From Baffinella frigidus (Eukaryota > Cryptophyceae > Cryptomonadales > Baffinellaceae): a DNA stretch of 19,383 nucleotides. The translations under genes were made by a program, and so were the position numbers. The stretch spans positions 185,113 to 204,495 of the forward strand of contig MU646979.1 of assembly GCA_026770585.1 (NCBI GenBank), read 5' to 3'. This document shows, in pieces, positions 1-7,100 of the stretch (positions within the stretch are counted from its first letter, which is position 1; every line of letters starts with the position of its first letter). The notes beneath the pieces were generated by a model. That model searched no databases. It worked only from the letters and a program-made list of their open reading frames with translations, and was not told where the DNA came from.

Positions 1-57
1 AAGGTCTCTCTCTCTCTCTCTCAAAAGGTCTCTCTCTCTCTCTCTCTCTCTCTCAAA

Positions 58-91
<34 letters not shown>

Positions 92-136
92 ACGTCTCGC
101 TCCCTCTCTCTCAAAAGGCCTTTCTCTCTCTCTCTG
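1..136. repeat. CT microsatellite with AAAAGG spacers
   Basis: Runs of CTCTCT are broken every 20-30 bases by CAAAAGGT or a variant, giving a compound microsatellite/minisatellite. It ends about 30 bases before the acceptor of the first eIF2B gamma exon at 165, so on the sense strand it would lengthen the pyrimidine tract of that intron. Long apparent reading frames on the opposite strand here are GA-repeat artefacts. Confidence 0.9.
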
Positions 137-164
137 AGAAAATCTCGTCCGCTCTCGCGCACAG

Positions 165-2397
165 GTGATTGGGAAGCACTGCACGATCGGATCCAACGTC
201 AAGATCGTCAACTCCATCATCCACTCCCACGTCAAGATCCAGGTCCTTCCACGAACGAGAGCCCGAATGCAAAAACAGTGTAAACACGAATCCAGTGTAC
301 GCACGTCAAGATCCAGGTCTCCCGTGAAAACCGAATTATTTTTGAAACTTATTTTTTTGGGAACAGAGACCCCCCCCCCGCCAAAACCGAATGTGAAACA
401 TGGTGTTGACAACGTCAAGATCGTCAACTCCATTATCCTCTCCCACGTCAAGATCCAGGTCCTTCTACGAACGAGAGCCCCGTGACAGTCGACTAACCCC
501 GCGATAGCGTCACGTTGTTCTGAATCAGGGTAACGCCTACACCCCAAACCATCTACCATCTACCATCTACCATACACCATACACCATAAATTAGTTGACT
601 AATCCCGTGACAATTGACTAATCCGCGCCTTTCCTGGTACTAATCCTGCCCGGGTTATCATCGTCCTGGTACAAAACCTGCGAATTGGGTCAACTCCATT
701 ATCCACTCCCTCGTCAAGATCCAGGGCGCCTAGCGCTGCCTCGGTCGGGTTGGCCGACTGTTTGCAAGTTGACATCCTGGGTTTGCGGTACAGATCCGTC
801 AACTTTCGGGTGGAAAAGAGCCTGGGCTCACCACCCACACGGTGGACTACCGGATCTTCATTTAAAGTCAACTTGCCCCGGGGAAGTTGACGGCCCTTTC
901 TCGTGGAAACTTGGAGCCATTTCACCCAGATTCTGGGTGCAATGAAAGATTCGTAGTCCACCGAGTGGAAAGGTGAGCCCAAACAGACCGAGACAGAGCT
1001 AGGTCTCCCACTCTAGGCTGACCGTGGCCTTCGTTTAAAATGCCGGGTTGTACGCTCGCGTCCAAAAGCGGGTTTACGCAAAATCACTTGCAGGTTTTAT
1101 ACAACGGCGGTGCGTGTCCTTGTCCTAGAGACACAGTTGCGTGTCTCAACTGTGTCTCTAGGACAAGGCGTGATTTCGAGTAACCCCGCACAGGGCAGCG
1201 TGCCGCTGACGGGGTGCTTCTGGGAATACGAGAGAGACTTTTATTGCTACCACCACGGCCGCCATGTATACATCCCAATGTCTGATTTCCTAAACTTCAA
1301 ACCCAAACCCGCACGAATAGGACACGGTGACGCTGACGGGGTGCGTGGTGTGCGACAACGCCTACACCCCAAACCCTAAACCATCAATCATCAACCCCAA
1401 ACCCCGTACAGGGGCTACTCGAAATTAAGGACGCGCACCGCCCTAGGGTCCTACGGTAGTGCTAGGACCACCCTAGGGTCGGTGCGTGTCCTTATTTTCG
1501 AGTAAACCCAAACCCGCGAGTAACATGCCAGCGTGACGCTGACGGGGTGCATCTGGGAATACGAGAGAGACCTCTATTGCTACCACCACGGCCACCATGT
1601 ACACCCCCCAATGTCTGATTTCCTAAACTTCAAACCCAAACCCGCGCGAAACAGGACAACGTGCTGCTGACGGGGGGGGGCAAACCCTCTACACCCTAAC
1701 CCACAGCCCCAAACCCTCTACACCCTAACCCCTCAACCCAAACCCTCAAAACCAGGACACCGTCACGTCCTCAATCTCGAGTCCTTAATTTCGAGTAACC
1801 CCTGTACCCTAGACACCAACCCCTCAACCCAAACCCGCACGAACAGGACAACGTGACGCTAACGGGGTGCGTGGTGTGCGACAACGCCTATATCGACTCC
1901 GAATGCACCCTCACCAACTGCCAGGTCCTCATCCACACGCCCCTTTCTCCTCATCCGTAAGCCCCTTTCTGCTCTTCGCAAGCCCCTTTCTGCTCTTCGC
2001 AAGCCCCCTTTTGTCCTTTGCAAGCCCCTTTTATCCTCTACACAGACCCCTTTCTCCTCACCCGCAAGCCCCATTCTCCTCTCCACACGCCCCTTTCTGC
2101 CATTCGCAAGCCCCTTTCTGCGGTGGCAGCGACAACGCCTACATCGACTCCGAATGCACCCTCACCAACTGCCAGGCACTGTACAGTAGGGCAGAGTGAT
2201 ATCCCTAAACCCTACACCCGCAACCCCACACCCTACACCCAAATCCCGATTCCCTAAAGCCTACACCCTACACCCTGAGCACCAATCCCCAACCCCCCAA
2301 CCCTGAGGCCTCAACCCGAACACAGGTTGGATCGCAGTATTCGGTAGAGGCAGAGAGCACCTTGAAGAACGACAGCCTCGTCGTCGGCGACGACTAA
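165..2397 (+). CDS. EIF2B3: eIF2B gamma subunit, last three exons (5' part outside window)
   Basis: Gamma subunit of eIF2B, the cytosolic complex that exchanges GDP for GTP on eIF2; gamma pairs with the catalytic epsilon subunit. Exons read here are 165-242 (26 codons), 1847-1924 (26 codons) and 2326-2397 (23 codons plus TAA), all phase 0, bounded by ACAG acceptors and CAG|GT donors. They encode a left-handed beta-helix hexapeptide series: VIGKHCTIGSNVKIVNSIIH and on to VKIQ, then DNVTLTGCVVCDNAYIDSE and TLTNCQ, then a short tail VGSQYSVEAESTLKNDSLVV-GDD. The IGxHCxIGSNVKIVNS pattern followed by xxCQVG near the C-terminus is what I know of eIF2B gamma. Sugar-nucleotide pyrophosphorylases and eIF2B epsilon share the fold but fit the ending less well. 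A CT-rich tract precedes the first acceptor. Introns are 1604 and 401 nt and contain partial copies of these exons. The nucleotidyltransferase-like N-terminal domain must lie left of the window. Confidence 0.82.
302..724 (+). repeat. Three partial copies of eIF2B gamma exon 165-242 (3' edge)
   Basis: Copies of the 3' part of the exon at 165-242 lie in its downstream intron: about 302-318 (CACGTCAAGATCCAGGT), about 411-482 and about 688-724. The second repeats the last ~50 exon bases, the CAG|GT junction and roughly 20 bases of intron (GTCCTTCTACGAACGAGAGC against GTCCTTCCACGAACGAGAGC). The third keeps the exon end but has lost the GT. Orientation is direct in all three. They are duplications of exon edge plus splice junction, not independent exons. 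Confidence 0.85.
826..979. mobile_element. Inverted-repeat (MITE-like) element in eIF2B gamma intron
   Basis: Arms near 826-863 and 944-979 pair imperfectly: both start GGCTCACC when read inward and share CGGTGGACTAC followed by an ATCTT-like end. Between them sits a near-palindrome, GTCAACTTGCCCCGGGGAAG and on to TTGAC, at 867-891. No coding capacity. A non-autonomous foldback element is the simplest reading. Confidence 0.5.
1118..1168. repeat. Perfect 22-bp hairpin
   Basis: Arms 1118-1139 (CCTTGTCCTAGAGACACAGT, then TG) and 1147-1168 are exact reverse complements around a 7-base loop. The flanks, GGTGCGTGTCCTT on the left and TTTCGAGTAACCCC on the right, match the ends of the element at 1416-1504, so this is probably a rearranged member of that family inside the eIF2B gamma intron. 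Confidence 0.8.
1213..1652. repeat. Pair of ~105-bp direct repeats carrying a dispersed motif
   Basis: About 1213-1320 and 1547-1652 are near-identical, from CTGGGAATACGAGAGAGAC through the CACGGCCNCCATGTA core to CTTCAAACCCAAACCCGC. The core is the reverse complement of a motif found on the plus strand at about 2757-2816, 2987-3051 and 12288-12340. These two copies also sit next to partial copies of the eIF2B gamma exon, so exon edge and dispersed repeat were duplicated together. Confidence 0.75.
1416..1504. mobile_element. 89-bp palindromic element with ~25-bp terminal inverted repeats
   Basis: Ends TACTCGAAATTAAGGACGCG/CACCG and its inverse at 1480-1504 match at about 23 of 25 positions. 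The interior has CCCTAGGGTCCTACGGTAG-type palindromes like those inside the other MITE families in this window. Half-copies of the end lie at about 1169-1188 and 1782-1803. Non-autonomous, non-coding. Confidence 0.7.
1925..2325 (+). other. eIF2B gamma last intron
   Basis: A 401-nt intron between CAG|GTCCTC and ACAG|GTTGG. It holds a pyrimidine-rich minisatellite of units like AAGCCCCTTTCTSCTCTTCGC (about 1926-2130), one 3'-edge copy of the preceding exon with its CAG end (about 2131-2174), and C-rich telomere-like filler CCCTACACCC/CCCTAAA leading into the acceptor. Confidence 0.75.
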
Positions 2398-2406
2398 TTC
2401 CGGGCT

Positions 2407-2440
2407 CTGGAACGTTCTAGATTCCTCTAGAACGTTCCAG
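2407..2440 (+). other. Perfect 15-bp hairpin 9 nt after the eIF2B gamma stop
   Basis: CTGGAACGTTCTAGA (2407-2421), loop TTCC, then the exact complement (2426-2440). A truncated third copy of the arm, CCGTTCTAGACC, follows. Its place directly after the TAA at 2395-2397 would put it at the start of the 3' UTR. It may be an RNA structure or simply a mobile-element remnant. Confidence 0.7.
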
Positions 2441-2593
2441 ACCGTTCTAGACCACACGGTGGGACGACTGACCCAGCGCTCCGGTTGGGGTTCAGGGGAT
2501 AGACCCTAAACCCCAGCCATAATCCCGTCCTAGGGCTCCTCACGAGCGACGACTAATTCTGTCGCGTGAGCGGAGCAAGAAGATGTGCAAGTG

Positions 2594-2720
2594 TACAGGG
2601 GTACCTCGCTCACAAGAAACGCCCCCCCCCTAAGGGACACCATAGGGCCCTATGCATGGGCCTACTGTAGGGTCCGAGGGGGGCGCGGTTTCTTATAAGG
2701 GAGGTACATGTACCCCTGTA
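2594..2720. mobile_element. Palindromic MITE family 1, copy 1
   Basis: Terminal inverted repeats of the form TA-CAGGGGTACCTCGCTCAYAA and its inverse, about 120-135 bp in total, non-coding, with an interior of CCTAGG/GGGCCC/CTACNGTAG palindromes. The outer TA on each side would fit a TA target duplication as in Tc1/mariner-type elements; that assignment is inference. It is followed by a ~95-bp tail that is repeated after copy 2. Confidence 0.85.
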
Positions 2721-2816
2721 GCTCTGCCCTGGGGTCTAGTCATCCCGTGGGGAGTTATTCATGGCGGTCGCGTTGGTATTAATACAGCTCTCTCTCTGGC
2801 ACTATCGGTCTCCCAC

Positions 2817-2939
2817 TGCAGGGGTACCTCGCGCATAAGAAGTCGCCTCCCCCTAGGACCCTACAGTATGGCTATGCCTAGGGCCCTATGGTGGTCCCTA
2901 GGAAGGGGGGCTCTTTCTTATGAGCGAGGCACCCCTGTA
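2817..2939. mobile_element. Palindromic MITE family 1, copy 2 (tandem with copy 1)
   Basis: Left end TGCAGGGGTACCTCGCGCAT, right end GAGCGAGGCACCCCTGTA. With the following segment to about 3051 (AGCTCTGCCCTGGGGTCTAG, then the GTCGCGTTGGTATTAATAC motif) it forms the second unit of a ~225-bp tandem duplication whose first unit is 2594-2816. Confidence 0.82.
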
Positions 2940-3102
2940 CACACATGTGCAGCTCTGCCCTGGGGTCTAGTGATCCCGTGGGAAGATATGCATGGCAGTC
3001 GCGTTGGTATTAATACAGCTCTCTCTAGCAATATCGGTCTCCCGCTACCGAGGAATCAAGTTGGCGAGATCCAGCGTCTCCACACGGTGGGGGGGGGAGG
3101 AG

Positions 3103-3208
3103 ATTTTCTGAAAGACCGGAAACCCGGTCGAAATGTCGGTTCTTAATTACACCATGGAGTACCACGAAAATAAACGGATCGATCTGCGTAGCCCACTGCC
3201 TAGGAGCG
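3103..3208. repeat. Dispersed repeat sharing sequence with 5085-5209
   Basis: The segment with CGAAATGTCGGTTCTTAATT and, further on, ACCACGAAAATAAACGGATC and GCCCACTG is a diverged direct copy of 5085-5209 (CGAAATGTCGGTCACTCAAA and ACCACAAAAATGAATGGACC). The minus strand of both reads a short DPFIFVVL-like or GPFIFVVL-like string, but there is no long frame. Unclassified mobile-element fragment. Confidence 0.65.
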
Positions 3209-3219
3209 ATTGAAGCGGC

Positions 3220-3341
3220 TACAGGGGTACCTCGCTCATGAGAAAGTGCCACCTCCTGGGACCCTGCAGTAGGCCTATGCCTAGGGCCCTAAGATGGTCC
3301 TAGGGTGTGTGTGCGTTCTCATGAGCGAGGTACCCCCCGTA
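3220..3341. mobile_element. Palindromic MITE family 1, copy 3
   Basis: Ends TACAGGGGTACCTCGCTCAT and its inverse (right end GAGCGAGGTACCCCCCGTA). The interior again carries CCCTGCAGTAGG and CCTAGGGCCCT palindromes. It directly abuts the terminal-exon copy that starts at 3342. Confidence 0.82.
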
Positions 3342-4144
3342 AACGACAGCCTCATGGTCGGTGAGGACTGATCGGGAGCGCGTTTCTTAGGTAGGGCGAT
3401 GGGAGCGGGTTGTGAGAACGGAGTCCTGGACGGGCCCGCCTCGGGCGGGAGCGGGATGATACGTCATTTATGTAGACATTAGACATGAGCCTATTTCGGG
3501 GAATCCTCTTTCCCCCGAAATAGGCATATGCACGCGTGTTGAGTGTCGGGTTCGTCCGGGTTCGTTTCATCGCCACCATTTGGATCCGCAATAAACGCAC
3601 GTTCTCTCAGAATGTGTGGTGGCGGTGTTGTTCCAAGAACAGTCTCTCAGTGAACGCCACTTTACTCCCCACTCGCCTCACCCTCCCCTCTGTACATGAT
3701 TCCTCTCGGCGCCTACCTCTAAAACCAACCCCCGAAACCCGAACGTTAAATCCGAGCCAGGCGCCTGGCTGGCATCCCTCTTAACTCCGCCTCTCTCCCG
3801 CTCTGTAAAGCCACTCTTCCGCCTCTAAAGTCAACTCATAGAGCATCCTCTAAAGTCAACTCCGACGAGTCGATTCGGGCCCATAACCTGAGGCCATCAG
3901 GCTCGAAACCTGATATCAAACCCCAAGGCCTCGCGACCTTCCGCAGCCACCCTACAGCTCTTACTAGCCACTCACCAGGCTGAGTAAAACCCACTCAACT
4001 TAAACCTCAGTAAAGCCACTCAACTCCTCAGGAGTAAAGCCACTCAACTCCTCAGGAGTAAAGCCACTCAACTTAGTAAAGCGGCTCACTTCGCTGGCCA
4101 ACTTAGTAAAGCGACTCACTTCGCTAGCAACTTAGTAAAGCCAC
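3342..4144. other. Intergenic region between convergent eIF2B gamma and MRT4
   Basis: No gene recognised. It contains a hairpin at 3489-3525 (GCCTATTTCGGGG paired with CCCCGAAATAGGC), a fragment of the dispersed GGCGGTGTTG/AACAGTCTCTC motif at about 3616-3650, and from about 3790 onward a tandem array that leads up to the MRT4 stop codon. Confidence 0.6.
3960..4144 (-). repeat. Tandem copies of the MRT4 stop-codon region
   Basis: Units of roughly 33-36 bp (ACTTAGTAAAGCSACTCACT, then TSGCTAGC) repeat about three times next to the MRT4 end and decay leftward into GGAGTAAAGCCACTCAACTC units. Read on the minus strand each near unit repeats the final codons, the TGA and the following bases of MRT4. 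This is the 3'-edge copy pattern seen at internal exons, here at the last exon. Confidence 0.7.
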
Positions 4145-7100
4145 TCACTTGACTAGCGAGCTGTACGAGCCCTTGGTCCACACGCACTTGAGCTCCGGCT
4201 TGAAGGAGCCCATCTTGATGCCCGTCAGCTTCAGGATCTGGGCCATCTCGGGGGTGAGCAGCTCCCCCTTCTTGCACACCTGGTTTCGGGTTTCTGGTTA
4301 AGCACGGCGCGATGCGTTAGAGGCTTTCTAACATTTCTACCATGCGTCGGCCACGGGGGAAAAATCCAGGAATCCTGGCCGAATTTGAGCGGCCGTGTTG
4401 GCAGTAAGAACAGTCTCTTTAGGTTTAGGGTGGAGGGTTTAGGATATGGGGTTTAGGGTTCAAGGTTTAGGGTTCACGGTTCAAGGTTTAGGGTTTAGGG
4501 TACATGGGGTTTAGGGTACATGGGTTTAGGATATGGGGTTTAGGATATGGGGTTTAGGATATGGGGTTTAGGATATGGGGTTTAGGATATGGGGTTCAGG
4601 ATATGGGGTTTAGGATATGGGGTTTTGGATATGGGGTTTTGGATATGGGGTTTTGGATATGGGGTTTAGGATACGGGGTTCGGGGTTTGGGATATGGGGT
4701 GTATGGTTTATGGTTAATGGCTTAGGGTTGAACGTTGATTGATCAGGTAGCGAAACGGCGGAAAAAGCTGAGCGAGCAGCTCCAGGATTCAGGGTTCAGG
4801 GATCAGGGTTTACGGTTTCGGGTTTCAGGTTTCCAGGGTTCAGGGATCAGGGTTTACGGTTTCGGGTTTCAGGTTTCCAGGGTTCAGGGATCAGGGTGAG
4901 CTCACTCAGCTTTCGGCCTCCAGGGTTCATGGATCAGGGTTTACGGTTTACGGTTTCGGGTTTCAGGATGCTTGCAGCACTTTGTGCTCTCGCCCGCACT
5001 TGACTAAGCCGTTCTACGGTTCCAGTTTCGGGTTTCGAGTTCCGGGGTTAGGCTGAACCATGGATCCACCCAGTGGGCTTCGAAGAAGGGTTCGACCGAA
5101 AATCCGGACGAAATGTCGGTCACTCAAATGTCCGTGTACCAACCATCCAACAATTAGTACCACAAAAATGAATGGACCGATCCGTGAAGCCCACCGTGTA
5201 CCGTGTGGAGGGTGAAGCATACCTGGTGCTCGCGCTCGCACGTGACAGTGCCGTTCTTGAGCATGACCGGGAGCCCCAGCTTCCGCAGCGCGTCGACCAT
5301 CGTGTGCTGGAACTCCAGTCCACCCTGCGATCAACAAGCGCGGATTTAGAATCACTACTTACTCCTGCAGTTTCAAGGGTAAAGTGGCGGGGTTCCGCAG
5401 CGCGTCGACCATCGTGTGCTGGAATGGAACTCCAGACCCCCCTGTTTGGCACCACGCTTTCAGCAACACGCGCCGCGGCATTCATTTACACCATGTACGC
5501 ACCTCTTGATATGACATCTTCGTACACTATGTATACATACGAAAAAAAATGAAACACCATCGTGTGCTGGAACTCAAGCCCACCCTGCGATCAAGAAGAG
5601 CGGATTTAGCATCACTACTTACTATTTACTACTGCTGTAGCAGGGGTAACGGTACTTACTCCTGCAGTTTCAGGGGTAAAGTGGCGGGGTTCCGTAGTGA
5701 GCCCAACATCGTGTGCCGGAACTCAAGCCCACCCTGCCAACACGAAGAGAGACGTGTTATGAGCGCCCACGCATTTCGTATATGCCATATTTCGTATACG
5801 TCCTATACAATATCTTCATACTGTTTGTACATATATGATTTTTTTCGTATACGTCCCCAGCTTCAGCAGCGCGTCCACCATCGTGCTGTGCTGCAACTCC
5901 AGCCCACCCTGGCCCACCCAGATTGACATAATCCCGTCACTTACTCCTTCTGTATCAGGGGTTTAGTGTTGGGGTTCCGTCGTGCGTCTACCATCGGGTG
6001 CTGGAACTCCAGGCCATTTTTTTCGATCTTCGGGTTTCTTGCAGCACCTGCTGCTCTCGCTCACACTTGAAAGAGCCGTTCTACGGTTCCGTGCTCCGTG
6101 TCTAGGTTGAGGGGAGTTCCAGCACCCAGGGCCCCCTGTGTTATCCAGATAGAATCGATGACAGCGCTTCACGTATGTCGTATATGAGGTGTTGAGTATA
6201 CGCCGTATACAACATCGTCATACTCTTTCTACTACATATGAAACGTTTCGTATCGTCTAATATAACATATTCACACTGGATACGAACCGGATACGAACCG
6301 TATCATACACGTCCTGCCTGATCCAGGGTTTAGGCTGAGGGTGCAGGTAAACCTTCAACCCTCTACCGTTTCCTATGCTACCCACGTACACCTGGTAAGT
6401 TAATTGAGGGTAGGTAGGGTAGGTAGTGGGGTAGATAGCCTTGGGTAGGTAAGGTAGCCTTTTCATTGATGAGGACAATAAGCTGAGAGAGGATCACGTC
6501 ACGCCCCGCGCGAGATCACCCCCCCCCCCCCGATACTGCATGGTGTCATATCCCTGGAGTGGCGGACGGGCGAATATTCGCCCTAGGCAGGTCCCAGGGC
6601 CCTACCGTAGGGCGTATAAGCCTACTCGCCACTTGAGGGATACGTCCGATATACGATCTTCACACACTCTATGAAACGTTTTGCATACATCGTATATAAT
6701 TATGTACAAACGCGTCGTATATATACTGATGTAAACAGGTGATGTGTCGTGTATACACTGTCGTGAGGACAGTAACCTGAGCGAGGATGACGTCACGCTC
6801 GGAAGCCTGCCCGCTCCGCGCGAACTCCTCCTCCGTGTTACATATACGTCCCATATACTATCTTCACACACTCCATGCACCGTTGTGTATACATCATATA
6901 TATGGTACGTGCAAACTAGGTCGTATATATACTGCTGTTAACAGGTGGTGTGTCGTATATATACTAGTGTTAACAGGTGAGGACAGTAACCTGAGCGAGG
7001 ATGACGTCACGCTCGGCTGCCTGCCCGCTCCGCGCGAACTCCTCCTCCTTGTAGTTCTTGAAAAATGACACCACGTCCTTCTGTTTTCGGGAGGGGGGGT

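Larger units (their letters stand above)
526..1776 (+). repeat. Partial copies of eIF2B gamma exon 1847-1924 (5' edge)
   Basis: Upstream of the intact exon at 1847 the intron carries degenerate direct copies of its 5' half: about 1200-1217, 1324-1365 (the longest, running through GTGCGTGGTGTGCGACAACG), 1530-1550, 1651-1675 (with the CAG|GACAACGTG acceptor junction), and shorter traces near 530-540 and 1753-1770. Telomere-like AAACCCTA/CAACCC filler separates them. None keeps the full exon with both junctions. Confidence 0.75.
2537..3370 (+). repeat. Copies of the eIF2B gamma terminal exon end
   Basis: About 2547-2558 repeats GCGACGACTAATTC from the stop-codon region of the terminal exon. About 3342-3370 repeats its last codons as AACGACAGCCTCATGGTCGG, reading NDSLMVGED-stop against NDSLVVGDD-stop in the intact exon. 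The two flank the cluster of palindromic elements at 2594-3341. The second still encodes the same C-terminus, so use as an alternative end cannot be excluded. Confidence 0.7.
4280..5222 (-). other. MRT4 intron 5
   Basis: 943 nt. It holds a fragment of the dispersed GCGGCCGTGTTGG motif (about 4390-4423), a telomere-like minisatellite (about 4430-4720), a ~51-bp tandem repeat (about 4783-4972), one copy of the 3' edge of exon 5223-5324 (about 4969-5024) and the dispersed repeat at 5085-5209. The donor is GTATGC, one of the more conventional ones here; the acceptor is CCAG. Confidence 0.75.
5325..6990 (-). other. MRT4 intron 4
   Basis: 1666 nt. Its contents are copies of the two flanking exons, TA-rich stretches built of CGTATATA/TATACGA words (about 5460-5530, 5775-5860, 6165-6310, 6640-6960), a MITE at 6549-6642, and a G/T-rich GGTAGGTAGGG tract near 6400-6465. 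Donor GTTACT after exon 6991-7080; acceptor GATCGCAG before exon 5223-5324. Confidence 0.7.

Noticed and set aside
53-559. 168-codon minus-strand frame across the CT repeat
   Set aside because: Arginine/glutamate runs are the GA repeat read through; the frame lies antisense to an eIF2B gamma exon and its copy.
3960-4144. CRISPR-like array
   Set aside because: Units are contiguous and contain the MRT4 stop region; there are no unique equal-length spacers, and the context is eukaryotic.
6160-6310. TATA-like promoter elements in CGTATATA-rich stretches
   Set aside because: They recur across MRT4 intron 4 as simple repeats with no gene start nearby.
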